The notes: a model not told the origin generated them from the sequence alone. Positions 26,708 to 36,294 are shown, counted from the stretch's first letter. The stretch: 64,000 nt of DNA from Pseudomonas oryzihabitans NBRC 102199 (GCF_000730625.1 NZ_BBIT01000021.1:1-64000), one strand, 5' to 3'. Numbers and translations are program-made.

Positions 26708-27474
26708 TGGCGCGCCTGCTCATCCATCCCCTGGCGCTGCGGCTGCTGACCCTGCTGTGGCTGGGCATCGCCGCCTGGCTGGCGGCCCGGGTGGTCTGCG
26801 ACCTGCGCCTGCTGTGGCTGCCGACGCCCGCGCCCAGCGCCCAGGTCGAGGCGGCACCGGCGGCCGATCTGCTTGCCGGCCATTGGCGCGCCGCCAGCCA
26901 GGCCGCACCCAGCAGCCTGCCGATCCAGTGGGTCGGGGCGATCAAGGCGGTGCCCATCGACGGCTCGGTGGTGGTGCTGCGCCACGGCGATCGCCAGCTG
27001 TCCCTGGTGCTGGGCGACAGCCTGGCGCCCGGTCTGGTGCTGACCGCCATCGACGCCCAGGGCCTGGTCTTTACCCGCGGCGATCGCGAAGAGCGGTTGC
27101 CCTGGCCGGCGCCGCGCGAACTCGTCGGGCTCGCCGCCAGCGGTACGGCCAAGCCGGCGCCGATCAAGGCCGCGCCCCTGCCGAGCGCGGAGGAGGGTGA
27201 CCTGGCCACTCTGCTCAGGCGCATTCGCGCCACCCCGGTGCGCGAGCATGGCGAGCTGACCGGCTACCGCCTGCAACCCGGCGCCGAGCCGGCCTTCTTC
27301 AGTGGCCTGGGCCTGGAGCCCGGCGACGTCCTGCGCCGGGTGGACGCCGTCCCCGTGGCCGATACCCGGGCGCTCCTGCAACGCCTGCCGCACTGGCGCG
27401 CCACCGGCGCCCTGACCCTGGAACTGGAACGTCAGGGGCGTGCCCTGGCCCTACCCGTGAGACTGTCCCTGTGA
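26707..27474 (+). CDS. gspC: type II secretion inner-membrane protein GspC
   Basis: A 255-residue bitopic inner-membrane protein: one N-terminal helix (about 10-30), a proline-rich linker, a homology region (IQWVGAIKAVPIDGSVVVL...LVLGDSLAPGLVLTAI) that contacts the secretin, and a C-terminal PDZ-like domain (FFSGLGLEPGDVLRRVDAVPVAD). ATG 26707 overlaps the previous stop by one base; the gspD GTG overlaps its stop. Confidence 0.88.
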   Translation: MARLLIHPLALRLLTLLWLGIAAWLAARVVCDLRLLWLPTPAPSAQVEAAPAADLLAGHWRAASQAAPSSLPIQWVGAIKAVPIDGSVVVLRHGDRQLSLVLGDSLAPGLVLTAIDAQGLVFTRGDREERLPWPAPRELVGLAASGTAKPAPIKAAPLPSAEEGDLATLLRRIRATPVREHGELTGYRLQPGAEPAFFSGLGLEPGDVLRRVDAVPVADTRALLQRLPHWRATGALTLELERQGRALALPVRLSL

Positions 27475-29477
27475 AGAAACGCAGCTATTGCGGCCTGCTC
27501 CTCGCCTTCTGCCTGCTCGGCGCCCAGGCCGAACAACGCTTCGAGGTCAACTTCGAGAACACCGAGATCGATCTGTTCATCGAAAGCGTCGGGCGCATCA
27601 CCGGCACCAACTTCGTCATCGACCCCCGGGTGCGCGGCACCCTGACGGTGCGCAGCGCCCAGCCCCTGGCCGCCGACGATGTCTATGCCCTGGCCCTGGC
27701 CCAGTTGCGCGCCAACGGCTACGCCGCGGTGGAGCTGGACGACGGCAGCGTGAAGATCCTGCCGGACCAGGCCGCCCGTACCGAGCCGCTGCCGGTGGAG
27801 CTGGATGACGGCGCCCCGGCCAAGGCCGGGGCCGGCGATACCGTGGCGACCCGGGTGTTCGCCGTGCGCGGTGGCAATCTCGAACAGCTGCTGGGCATCG
27901 TCCGTCCGCTGATGGACGCCCGGGTCGGGGTGGCCACGCCCTATCCGGCCAGCAACCTGCTGGTGGTGACCGACTGGCGCAGCAACCTCAGTCGCATCGG
28001 TCAGCTACTGACGCGGCTGGACCGCGGCCGCGACGAGCCGGTGGAGATGATCACCCTGCGCCATGCCCAGGCGCGCGACACCGCGCCGCTGGTGGAGCGG
28101 CTGCTGGCCAGTCGCGGCCAGGCCGGTGGTGGTGTCCAGGTGCTGGCGGACGCCCGCAGCAATGCTCTCATGGTGCGCGGCGACGAGGCCGTGCGCCGCC
28201 AGGTGCGCCGGCTGGTGGCCGAACTGGACGTCTCTCGCGATGCGGCCAGCGACACCGAGGTGGTCTATCTGCACCACGCCAAGGCCGGCGAGGTGGTCAA
28301 GGTGCTGCGCGGCCTGAGCGGCGAGGTTACCCAGGAGGCACGGGTGGAGATTCCCGCGGCACCCGTCGCTGGTAATACCACCCCTATAGATGGTGGAGCA
28401 GAAGGGGAAAGCCCGCTGCCCAAGAGCGGCGGGACGCTGGTGCCGGGGGCGCCCGGTATTCGTCTGGAAGCGGACATGGGGACCAACTCCATCGTGCTGA
28501 TCGGTCCGCCACGGGAGCTCGCCGGCTACAAGCGCATCATCAGCCAGCTGGATATCCGCCGCGCCCAGGTCGTGGTGGAAGCCATCATCGCCGAGATCAC
28601 CGACACCAAGGCCAACCAGCTGGGTGTCCAGTGGCTGTTTCTCGACCGCAACGGCAACCTGCCGGCGGGCAGCGTCAACTTCACCAACGGCACGCCCATC
28701 AACGGCATCGCCGCCGCCGCGGCCAACCAGGACACCACCGCCCTGGGCAGTCTGCTGTCGGGCATGCAGGGCATCTCCGCCGGGGTCGGGCGCATCGGTG
28801 GCAGCGGTTTGAATTTCGTCACCCTGCTGCAGGCCATGCGCAGCGAGAGCGGTTTCAACCTGCTGTCGACGCCGACGCTGCTGACCCTGGACAACGCCGA
28901 GGCCTCGATCATGGTCGGCCAGGAGGTGCCCTTCGTCACCGGTTCGGTCACCAGCAACAACGCCAATCCCTACCAGACCATCGAGCGCCGCGAGGTGGGG
29001 GTCAAGCTGCGCCTCAAGCCGCAGATCAACGAAGGCGACACCGTGCGCATGGAGATCGTCCAGGAGGTCTCGTCGCTGGCCGACAACGTGCGCGCCAGCG
29101 ACGTGGTCACCAACAAGCGTGAGATCAAGACCACGGTGATGGTCGAGGACAACGGCCTCATCGTCCTCGGCGGCCTGATCAGCAACGAAGGCAACGACAG
29201 CGACCAGCGGGTGCCGCTGCTGGGCGACGTGCCGGTGCTGGGCAATCTGTTCAAGTCGCGCACCCGCTCCAGCACCAAGCAGAATCTGGTGGTGTTCATC
29301 CGCCCGCGCATCCTGCGCGATCCGGCGCTGGTGCAGCAGATCAGCGAGGACAAGTATCGCGGCATGCGCGCCGCCGCCCCGGCCGCTGCCTTGCCGGCCA
29401 CCCCGCCGGGCAGTCGCGGCGCGCCCACCCTGCAGAGTCTCTATCCCTCGGCGCGGGCGCGCCTGGACGGCCTCTGA
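27471..29477 (+). CDS. gspD: type II secretion secretin GspD
   Basis: A 668-residue outer-membrane secretin with GTG start and a signal peptide ending at GAQAEQ. The N0 domain (FEVNFENTEIDLFIESVGRI) and N1-N3 repeats (residues 25-320) are followed by the secretin core: VVVEAIIAEITD, QEVPFVTGSV, and VPLLGDVPVLGNLFKSRTRS with the terminal LVVFIRPRILRD. The gspD stop overlaps the gspE ATG. No pilotin (GspS) gene is visible nearby. Confidence 0.95.
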   Translation: MKKRSYCGLLLAFCLLGAQAEQRFEVNFENTEIDLFIESVGRITGTNFVIDPRVRGTLTVRSAQPLAADDVYALALAQLRANGYAAVELDDGSVKILPDQAARTEPLPVELDDGAPAKAGAGDTVATRVFAVRGGNLEQLLGIVRPLMDARVGVATPYPASNLLVVTDWRSNLSRIGQLLTRLDRGRDEPVEMITLRHAQARDTAPLVERLLASRGQAGGGVQVLADARSNALMVRGDEAVRRQVRRLVAELDVSRDAASDTEVVYLHHAKAGEVVKVLRGLSGEVTQEARVEIPAAPVAGNTTPIDGGAEGESPLPKSGGTLVPGAPGIRLEADMGTNSIVLIGPPRELAGYKRIISQLDIRRAQVVVEAIIAEITDTKANQLGVQWLFLDRNGNLPAGSVNFTNGTPINGIAAAAANQDTTALGSLLSGMQGISAGVGRIGGSGLNFVTLLQAMRSESGFNLLSTPTLLTLDNAEASIMVGQEVPFVTGSVTSNNANPYQTIERREVGVKLRLKPQINEGDTVRMEIVQEVSSLADNVRASDVVTNKREIKTTVMVEDNGLIVLGGLISNEGNDSDQRVPLLGDVPVLGNLFKSRTRSSTKQNLVVFIRPRILRDPALVQQISEDKYRGMRAAAPAAALPATPPGSRGAPTLQSLYPSARARLDGL

Positions 29478-30934
29478 TGACACCGACGCTGCCTTATCGC
29501 CTGGCGCGCCAGGCCGGTATCGCCCTGGCCGCCGCGCCCGACGGCTATCGGCTGCTGTGCCGTACGGATGCCGATCTGGCCCTGCTGCAGGAAGTACAGC
29601 GTCGCCATGGTCCCCCCCTGGGCTGCGACTGGCTGCCCCGCGAGGTCTTCGAGCAGCGCCTGGGGCCGCTCTACGAAGCCGGCCAGGCCACCAGCGAAGC
29701 CCTGGTGGAAGGCCTGGGCGAGACCGTCGACCTGGCCGGGTTGATGGAGGAGTTGCCGCGGGTCGAGGACCTGCTCGACAGCGCTGGCGAGGCACCGGTG
29801 ATCCGCCTGATCAACGCCCTGTTCGCCGAGGCCCTGCGCCTGGACGCCTCCGACCTGCACGTGGAGACCTTCGAGCAGGCACTGGTGGTGCGGGTGCGGG
29901 TGGATGGGGTGCTGCGCGAATTGCTGCGCCCGCCGCGGGCCCTGTCGGCCATGCTGGTATCGCGGATCAAGGTCATGGCGCGGCTGGACATCGCCGAGAA
30001 GCGCCAGCCCCAGGACGGCCGCATCACCCTGAGGGCCAGCGGCCGGGACGTCGACATCCGCGTCTCGACCCTGCCCGGCGTCCACGGCGAGCGGGTGGTG
30101 ATGCGCATCCTCGACAAGCAGGCCAGCCTGCTGGAGCTGGCGCGCCTCGGCCTGCCGCCGGCCATAGACACTGGCCTGCGTGGTGCCCTGGCCCAGCCCA
30201 ACGGCATCCTGCTGGTGACCGGGCCGACCGGCTCGGGCAAGACCACCACCCTCTATGCCAGCCTGGGCCTGCTCAACGAGGGCAGCCGCAGCATCCTCAC
30301 CGTGGAAGACCCGGTGGAATATGCCTTGCCCGGCATCGGCCAGACCCCGGTCAACCCCCGTGCCGGCCTGACCTTCGCCAGCGGCCTGAGGGCCATCCTG
30401 CGCCAGGACCCGGACGTCATCATGATCGGCGAGATCCGCGACGTGGAGACTGCCGGCATCGCCGTGCAGGCCAGTCTCACCGGTCACCTGGTGCTCTCCA
30501 CCCTGCATACCAACAGCGCCCTGGGCGCCATTACCCGGCTGCGCGACATGGGCGTGGAGCCCTTCCTGCTGGCCTCCAGCCTCAAGGGGGTGCTGGCCCA
30601 GCGGCTGGTACGGCGGCTCTGTGGCTGCGCTGCCTGGCGTCCGCTGCGCCCGGCCGAGCAGGCGCTCCTGCCGGGGCTGGCCGGCCTCGAACGGCTGCGC
30701 GAGCCCCAGGGCTGCGCGGCGTGCAACGGCAGTGGCTATCGCGGTCGCCTGGGGCTCTATGAATTCGTCGCCCTGGACGCCGAACTGGCCGAGCTCATCT
30801 ATCGAGGCGCCGGTGAAGGCGAGATGGCGCGACTGCTGGAAGGCCGCCGCGCGACCCTGGCCGAGGGCGCCCTGGCGCGCCTGGCGGCGGGCGAGACCAG
30901 CCTGGCGGAGGTGCTGCGTGCGGCGCACCAGTAA
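29477..30934 (+). CDS. gspE: type II secretion ATPase GspE
   Basis: A 485-residue cytoplasmic assembly ATPase. Walker A GPTGSGKTTT, the Asp box LTVEDPVEY, Walker B DVIMIGEIRD and the His box LVLSTLHTNSA are intact. The zinc-binding cysteines are present in modified form: RRLCGCAAW, then GCAACNGSGYRGR; the first pair is C-x-C instead of the usual C-x2-C. N-terminal GspL-binding domain covers about 1-110. Confidence 0.95.
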   Translation: MTPTLPYRLARQAGIALAAAPDGYRLLCRTDADLALLQEVQRRHGPPLGCDWLPREVFEQRLGPLYEAGQATSEALVEGLGETVDLAGLMEELPRVEDLLDSAGEAPVIRLINALFAEALRLDASDLHVETFEQALVVRVRVDGVLRELLRPPRALSAMLVSRIKVMARLDIAEKRQPQDGRITLRASGRDVDIRVSTLPGVHGERVVMRILDKQASLLELARLGLPPAIDTGLRGALAQPNGILLVTGPTGSGKTTTLYASLGLLNEGSRSILTVEDPVEYALPGIGQTPVNPRAGLTFASGLRAILRQDPDVIMIGEIRDVETAGIAVQASLTGHLVLSTLHTNSALGAITRLRDMGVEPFLLASSLKGVLAQRLVRRLCGCAAWRPLRPAEQALLPGLAGLERLREPQGCAACNGSGYRGRLGLYEFVALDAELAELIYRGAGEGEMARLLEGRRATLAEGALARLAAGETSLAEVLRAAHQ

Positions 30935-30958
30935 CGCACTCGGCGGAGCGCTGCGCTG

Positions 30959-32164
30959 ATGCCGGCCTACCGCTACCTGGCGCTGGACGGCGACGGGCGT
31001 CGCCAGCGCGATGTCATCCAGGCCGAAAGCGAGCGCCACGCCCGCCAGCTGCTGCGCGAGCGCGGCCTCTTTCCCCGCGAGGTGCAGGCGAGCGGTCCGG
31101 TGCGCGGCGCGCGCGGTCGCGGCGGACGGCTGGACGCCAACAGCCGCACCGATTTCACCCGCCAGCTGGCGACCCTGGTGGGCGCCGCCATTCCCCTGGC
31201 CGAGGCCCTGCAGATGCTCGAGCGCCAGAGTCGCCAGGCGGCGCTCAAGGCCTTGCTGCTGGATCTGCTGGGCCAGGTGCGCGAGGGCTACACCCTGGCC
31301 GACAGCCTGGGTCGCCATCCCGGCACCTTCGATCCGCTGTACCTGACCCTGGTGGCCGCCGGGGAGCGGGCCGGGCGCCTGGGCCCGGTGCTGGAACGCC
31401 TGGCCGACTATCTCGAACGGGTGCAGCGCCAGCGCCACAAGGCGCGTACCGCGCTCATCTATCCCCTGGCGCTGGCCCTGGTCTCCATCGCCGTGGTGGC
31501 CGGCCTGATGACCTTCGTGGTGCCCAAGCTCACCGAGCAATTCATCCACAGTGGCCTGCAATTGCCCTGGATCACCCGCGCCCTGGTGGCCGTCAGCGAT
31601 GGCCTGCTGGTCTTTGGGCCCTGGTTGCTGGGTCTGCTGGTGCTGGCCGGTGTCGGTCTGCAGCGCCTGCTGCGCCAGGTCCTGTGGCGGCGACGCTGGC
31701 ATCGCCAGCTGTTGCGCCTGCCGCGCCTGGGCGAGTTGCTGCGCACCCTCGACAGCGCCCGCCTGACCCGCAGCCTGGCGATCCTGGTCGGCAGCGGCAT
31801 CCCGGTGCTCGAAGGCCTGCAGGTCAGTCGTGCCACCCTGGGCAACCAGGTCCTGGGTGACGCCCTGGACGCCGCCATCGAGCAGGTCACCGCCGGTACC
31901 GGCCTCGGCCGGGCGCTGGATCGCACCGCGGTGTTTCCGCCGCTGCTGGTGAACATGGTCGCCAGCGGCGAGGCCAGCGGCACCCTCGACGCCATGCTGG
32001 AGCGGGTTGCGGATGCTCAGGAGCGGGATTTCAACCAGCAGGTGGACCTGGCCCTGGCGCTGTTCGAACCGGTGCTGATCCTCATCCTCGGCGGCGTGGT
32101 GCTGGCCATCGTCCTCGCCATCCTGCTGCCCATCATGCAGCTCAACCAGGCGCTCAACCTCTGA
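30959..32164 (+). CDS. gspF: type II secretion inner-membrane platform protein GspF
   Basis: A 401-residue polytopic protein with the duplicated GspF cytoplasmic domain (RQLATLVGAAIPLAEALQML in the first half, RSLAILVGSGIPVLEGLQV in the second) and about three membrane helices, around residues 165-185, 215-235 and the C terminus. It starts 24 bases after gspE, the largest gap before gspG in the operon. Confidence 0.95.
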   Translation: MPAYRYLALDGDGRRQRDVIQAESERHARQLLRERGLFPREVQASGPVRGARGRGGRLDANSRTDFTRQLATLVGAAIPLAEALQMLERQSRQAALKALLLDLLGQVREGYTLADSLGRHPGTFDPLYLTLVAAGERAGRLGPVLERLADYLERVQRQRHKARTALIYPLALALVSIAVVAGLMTFVVPKLTEQFIHSGLQLPWITRALVAVSDGLLVFGPWLLGLLVLAGVGLQRLLRQVLWRRRWHRQLLRLPRLGELLRTLDSARLTRSLAILVGSGIPVLEGLQVSRATLGNQVLGDALDAAIEQVTAGTGLGRALDRTAVFPPLLVNMVASGEASGTLDAMLERVADAQERDFNQQVDLALALFEPVLILILGGVVLAIVLAILLPIMQLNQALNL

Positions 32165-32187
32165 TGCACCCCAAGGAGACTTTCGCG

Positions 32188-32628
32188 ATGCGCTCTTATG
32201 CCGTACCCGCCCGCCAGGCCGGCTTCACCCTCATCGAGATCATGGTGGTGATCTTCATCATCGGCCTGCTGGTGGCCATCGTCGCGCCCAATGTGCTGGA
32301 CAACCAGGACAAGGCCATGCAGCAGAAGGCTCGCGCCGATCTCGCCAGCCTGGAGCAGGCGCTGGACATGTACCGCCTGGACAACCTGCGCTATCCCACC
32401 GCCGAGCAGGGCCTGGCCGCCCTGGTGAGCAAGCCGACCCAGGCCCCCGAGCCGCGCAACTACCGCGCCGACGGCTATATCCGTCGCCTGCCGGAAGACC
32501 CCTGGGGCGCCGCCTATCGCTATCGCATCCCCGGCGAACATGGCCGAGTGGATCTCTACAGCCTCGGCGCCGACGGTCGCGAAGGCGGCGAGGGCAGCGA
32601 CGCCGACATCGGCAACTGGACCCTCTGA
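32188..32628 (+). CDS. gspG: type II secretion major pseudopilin GspG
   Basis: A 146-residue prepilin. ATG 32188 follows AAGGAG at 9-base spacing; ATG 32164, overlapping the gspF stop, is an alternative. The prepilin peptidase site is ARQAG^FTLIEIMVV with Glu at +5. The globular part has YRLDNLRYPTAEQGLAALV and the calcium-loop region GAAYRYRIPGEHGRVDLYSLGADG. It forms the pseudopilus shaft. Confidence 0.95.
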   Translation: MRSYAVPARQAGFTLIEIMVVIFIIGLLVAIVAPNVLDNQDKAMQQKARADLASLEQALDMYRLDNLRYPTAEQGLAALVSKPTQAPEPRNYRADGYIRRLPEDPWGAAYRYRIPGEHGRVDLYSLGADGREGGEGSDADIGNWTL

Positions 32629-32634
32629 GCTGCC

Positions 32635-33093
32635 ATGCCGGGGCGCCAGGGCGGTTTCACCCTGCTGGAGCTGATGGTCGTGCTCTTGATCGTCGGCCTG
32701 CTCACCGCCGTAGGCGTGGCGCGCCTGGGCGGCGGCAGCCCGGCCGGGCAGTGGCGCCTGGAAAGTCTGGCGGGCGACTTCCAGCTGGCGCGGGACACCG
32801 CCCGCCGCAGCGGCCGCATCCTCGGCTGGCAGGCCGACGCCACCGGCTTTCGCTATCTGCAACTGGTGGCCGACACCCGCGGGCCACGCTGGCAACCCCT
32901 GGCCAGTGCCGATCTGCCGGACGGGCGCTGGCCGAGTGGTCTGCAACTGGCCGAGCCGGTGAGTGCCCAGCCGCGGCTGATCTGGTGGCCGAATGGCGAT
33001 ACCCAGGGCCAGCGCCTGGCCTTTGCCGAAGACGAGCGGCAGTGGCTGCTGGTGGTCGACGGGCGCGGCCGCGCCTCGGTGGAGCAGCCATGA
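32635..33093 (+). CDS. gspH: type II secretion minor pseudopilin GspH
   Basis: A 152-residue prepilin with cleavage site GRQGG^FTLLELMVVLL and Glu +5. The C-terminal beta domain is GspH-like (LAGDFQLARDTARRSGRILGW). It connects the tip complex to the GspG shaft. The stop overlaps the gspI start. Confidence 0.9.
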   Translation: MPGRQGGFTLLELMVVLLIVGLLTAVGVARLGGGSPAGQWRLESLAGDFQLARDTARRSGRILGWQADATGFRYLQLVADTRGPRWQPLASADLPDGRWPSGLQLAEPVSAQPRLIWWPNGDTQGQRLAFAEDERQWLLVVDGRGRASVEQP

Positions 33094-33431
33094 AGCAGAC
33101 CGGTTTCACCCTGCTGGAGGTGCTGGTGGCCCTGGCCATCGTCGCCTTCATGGCGGTGGGCGTCAGCCAGGTGATCGGCCAGCGACTGGACATCGCCGGG
33201 GTCGCCCAGTCCCGCGAGCTGGCCCAGCTGTGCGCACGTGAACTCACTGCCCGGGCGCAGGTGGAGGGCCTGGCCACCGGCCAGGGCGAGTTGAACCAGG
33301 GTGGCGAACGCTGCTACTGGCGCCTGGAGGGCGCAAGCGGCCCCCTCGGCGGGCGGCTGACGCTCTATGCCGATGCCGCGCTCAGTCGAAGCCTGGGCGA
33401 CTGGCCGATCCAGGCCGGAGTCCAGCCATGA
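33090..33431 (+). CDS. gspI: type II secretion minor pseudopilin GspI
   Basis: A 113-residue prepilin with site KQTG^FTLLEVLVALAIV. It is part of the GspIJK tip. Start ATG 33090 overlaps the gspH stop by four bases and its own stop overlaps gspJ in the same way. Confidence 0.92.
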   Translation: MKQTGFTLLEVLVALAIVAFMAVGVSQVIGQRLDIAGVAQSRELAQLCARELTARAQVEGLATGQGELNQGGERCYWRLEGASGPLGGRLTLYADAALSRSLGDWPIQAGVQP

Positions 33432-34015
33432 GAAACCAGGCGGGCATGACCCTGATCGAGGTGCTGCTGGCCATCGCCCTCACGGCGCTGCTCGCCGTCT
33501 TGCTCGGCAGTCTGGTCAATCTCTGGCTCGACGCCCGCGGTCGCCTGGCCGCGCGGGAATCGACCAACGCCCGGGTGCTGGACCTCTGCGGCCTGCTGGA
33601 GCGGCGCCTGGGTGGTCTGGTCCTGCGCCCGCTGCAGGAGCACCGGTTGCCGCTGCACAACGCCCTGCTGGACTGGCGCCCCGCCGAGAACCGCCTGGAC
33701 TGGGTCGCCCTGGACAGCCTGCCGCTGAGTGCGGGGCAGGGCGCCGGTCGCCTGCGCCGCCAACGCCTGGAATGGGATGCCGCCCAGGAACGGCTGCGAC
33801 TCTGGCGCAGTGCCGAGCTGGATGCGGTGGAGGCCCCGGTCTGGCAACCGGTGTTCGATCAGTCCGGCATCGAGCGCCTGCAACTGGAATTCCACGGCGG
33901 CGGTCGTTGGCTCGCCTATCCGCCCCCGGCCGAACCCGCCAACGGGGTACGGCTGACCTTTACCCTGCAGGGTGCCGGCTATGTCTGTACCTTCGCCCTG
34001 CCTCAGACAGGTTGA
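33428..34015 (+). CDS. gspJ: type II secretion minor pseudopilin GspJ
   Basis: A 195-residue prepilin with site NQAG^MTLIEVLLAIALTALLAVLL, Glu +5, and a beta-rich globular domain containing ALDSLPLSAGQG. In most systems gspK follows directly; here gspL follows after four bases, confirming that gspK has been moved. Confidence 0.92.
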   Translation: MRNQAGMTLIEVLLAIALTALLAVLLGSLVNLWLDARGRLAARESTNARVLDLCGLLERRLGGLVLRPLQEHRLPLHNALLDWRPAENRLDWVALDSLPLSAGQGAGRLRRQRLEWDAAQERLRLWRSAELDAVEAPVWQPVFDQSGIERLQLEFHGGGRWLAYPPPAEPANGVRLTFTLQGAGYVCTFALPQTG

Positions 34016-34019
34016 CCCC

Positions 34020-35186
34020 ATGCTCGCCTCCCTCCCGCTCGGGCGCCTGCTGCCCCTGCTGCGCCGCGACCTCAGCCCCGCCCACAGCTCCACGCGGCTG
34101 CTCCTGCGTACGCGGCGACCCGGTCCGCCGGGCCCGGACAATCCGCTGGTGGCCGCGCGCCTTCAGGACGGCCAGCTGCAAGCCGCGGCAGCGCTGCCCG
34201 CGTCCGCCCAGCCGGTGACCCTGCTGCTGCATGGCGAAGACTGCAGCCTGTTCGATGTCGCCGCGCCCAAGGGGCTGCGTCCGCACGAATGGGGCCTGCT
34301 GCTGGAGGACCAGCTGCTGGCGGAGGCCAGTGACCAGCACCTGGTCTGCCTGGGGCGCAGCCCGGGTCGGTTGCGCCTGCTGGCCCTGGATCGGGCGCTG
34401 CTGGAGGCCTGGCGTGAGCACTGCGCCGCCTGCGGCTGGACGGTGGCGGCCTGCTGGGTCGACTTCCAGCTGCTGCCCGAGCCCACCGCCGAGAGCGGGA
34501 TCGGCCTGCGCCTGGGCGAAGGCCTGAGATTCAAGACCCGCGTCGAGGGCCACGAGGTCTGGCTGACCTGGCCGCACGCCCTCGAAGCCAGTCTGCCGCC
34601 CGCCCTGGCCGCGATGCTCGAAGCCGGGCCCGAGGCCTCCGGCGATCCGCTCTGGCCCCAGCCCGTCGCCGGCTTTGCGCCCCAGGATCTCTGGCCGCGC
34701 CAGGGCCAGCGTCGCAGTCGGCCCGCGCTGGGCCTGCCGCGTCCGCTGGTGCTGGGCATGGCCGCGGCCGCGGTGCTGGCGATCCTGCACCTGGGCCTGC
34801 AACAGGTCCAGCAGTGGCGACTGGCCCAGCTCGACCGGGCCTATGTCGCCCAACGGCTGGGTCTGGCCAGCGACGGCCTCCAGGCCGGCCGCGCCGAACG
34901 CGAACTCCAGTTGGCCAGCCGCACCCGGCGGCAGCTGGAGGGCCAGTGGCGCCTCTGGCAGCGCCTCAGGGAGCCCCTTGGCGCCGCCCTGACCAGCGCA
35001 CCAGGGCTGCGTCTGGTGGAGTGGTCGCTCGATGAGCAGGGCATCCAGCTGGTGCTGGAAGGGCCCGCCAGTCTGGACAAGACCTTGCGCAGCCGACTCG
35101 GCGAGGAATTCGCTACCCTGCAGTGGCAACGGCAGGCCGGACGTCTGACCCTGCGCCTGGCAGTCCCGACGGAGAAACGACCATGA
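34020..35186 (+). CDS. gspL: type II secretion protein GspL
   Basis: A 388-residue bitopic protein. The cytoplasmic actin-like domain covers about 1-235 (HEWGLLLEDQLLAEASDQHLVCL), one membrane helix is at about 243-262 (LVLGMAAAAVLAILHLGL), and a small periplasmic ferredoxin-like domain follows. It couples the ATPase GspE to GspM and the membrane platform. Start ATG 34020 is four bases beyond the gspJ stop. Confidence 0.85.
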   Translation: MLASLPLGRLLPLLRRDLSPAHSSTRLLLRTRRPGPPGPDNPLVAARLQDGQLQAAAALPASAQPVTLLLHGEDCSLFDVAAPKGLRPHEWGLLLEDQLLAEASDQHLVCLGRSPGRLRLLALDRALLEAWREHCAACGWTVAACWVDFQLLPEPTAESGIGLRLGEGLRFKTRVEGHEVWLTWPHALEASLPPALAAMLEAGPEASGDPLWPQPVAGFAPQDLWPRQGQRRSRPALGLPRPLVLGMAAAAVLAILHLGLQQVQQWRLAQLDRAYVAQRLGLASDGLQAGRAERELQLASRTRRQLEGQWRLWQRLREPLGAALTSAPGLRLVEWSLDEQGIQLVLEGPASLDKTLRSRLGEEFATLQWQRQAGRLTLRLAVPTEKRP

Positions 35187-35605
35187 GCACCCTCTTGCAG
35201 CGCTGGCAGCGGCTGCCTGCCGAACGCCAGCGACTGGCCCTCGGCGGCCTGGTCATTCTGCTGCTGGCCGCCATCCTCTGGCTGCGCCCCACTCCAGGGG
35301 GCCGACCGGCCTCGGTGGACTGGGTCCGCCTCGCCGCAGAGGCCCGGGCACTGCCGGTCGCCCAGCCGCTGCAGGAGACGGACTGGCGCGCTGCGGTAGG
35401 CGGGGTGACCTTCAGCGCCCTGACCCTGGCCGAGCCGGTCTGGCACCTGCGTGGCGAAGCGGCGGATATCGCTGCGGTGGAACGGCTGCAGGCCTGGGCG
35501 CGGGCACGCGGCTGGTTGCCGCAGACCCTCAGGATTCGCAGCCAGTCAGGGGGCGTGGCCTTCGAACTGGACGTCCTGGCGGTGCTGGTGGGGCGGACGC
35601 CATGA
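35183..35605 (+). CDS. gspM: type II secretion protein GspM
   Basis: A 140-residue bitopic protein with a short cytoplasmic tail (LLQRWQRLPAERQR), one membrane helix (LALGGLVILLLAAILWL) and a small periplasmic domain. Its position between gspL and gspN and 4-base overlaps on both sides support the call. Confidence 0.85.
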   Translation: MSTLLQRWQRLPAERQRLALGGLVILLLAAILWLRPTPGGRPASVDWVRLAAEARALPVAQPLQETDWRAAVGGVTFSALTLAEPVWHLRGEAADIAAVERLQAWARARGWLPQTLRIRSQSGGVAFELDVLAVLVGRTP

Positions 35606-36294
35606 TGCACTGGCTCGCGCGCCTGGTCGTTACCCTGTTCGCCCTGCTGATCTTCGCCCTGGGCTGCCTGCTCTATTGGCCCGCGGCGGACTGGCTGCCG
35701 CGGCTGCTACCGCCCCAGGTCACCCCGGTGGGGTTGCAGGGTTCCCTGCTAGGCGGCGGCATGCAGCGCCTCGACTGGTCGGGCGGCGGTGCCGGACCCT
35801 GGCAATGGCAGCTGCGCTGGCCGGGCCGGTTGCAGGTCAGGATCGGCGAGCCCGAGGCTGCGCCCTGGGCAATGGTCCTCAGCGGCTGGCCCTGGCGGTG
35901 GCAGGCCGATCTCGCCGGAGGTGACCTGCGCTGGCTGCAGGCGCCGGGCAGCGCGCTGCTCGCCGGTCGGCTGGTGGGCGAGGTACGCCTGGCAGGCAGC
36001 TGGCGACGTTGCCAGGCGGCGGGTGGCGGATGGCAGGGCGATGGCCTGCAGCTCCTGGCGCCCCGGCGTCTCGCCCTGGGCGAGTCCCGGCTGCAGGTGG
36101 ATTGCCAGACGGCGCCCTGGCTGCAGGGCGTCTTCGAGCGCACCGGCCAACATCGCCTGGAACTGCGCCTGAGCCTGGCCAACTGGCGCGGGCAGGTGCA
36201 GGGCACGGCGCAGCCCGGCAGCGACATGGCGTCGGTGCTGCAGAACATCGGCTGGCTCAGGCCCGGGCAGAGCCAGGTGATGGGGCGCTTCTGA
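35602..36294 (+). CDS. gspN: type II secretion protein GspN
   Basis: A 230-residue protein with an N-terminal membrane anchor (LVVTLFALLIFALGCLLYW) and a periplasmic part with VTPVGLQGSLLGGGMQRLDW, typical of GspN. GspN is accessory in many systems. It is the last gene of the operon and converges on a leftward hydrolase with 17 bases between and no obvious terminator. Confidence 0.85.
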   Translation: MMHWLARLVVTLFALLIFALGCLLYWPAADWLPRLLPPQVTPVGLQGSLLGGGMQRLDWSGGGAGPWQWQLRWPGRLQVRIGEPEAAPWAMVLSGWPWRWQADLAGGDLRWLQAPGSALLAGRLVGEVRLAGSWRRCQAAGGGWQGDGLQLLAPRRLALGESRLQVDCQTAPWLQGVFERTGQHRLELRLSLANWRGQVQGTAQPGSDMASVLQNIGWLRPGQSQVMGRF

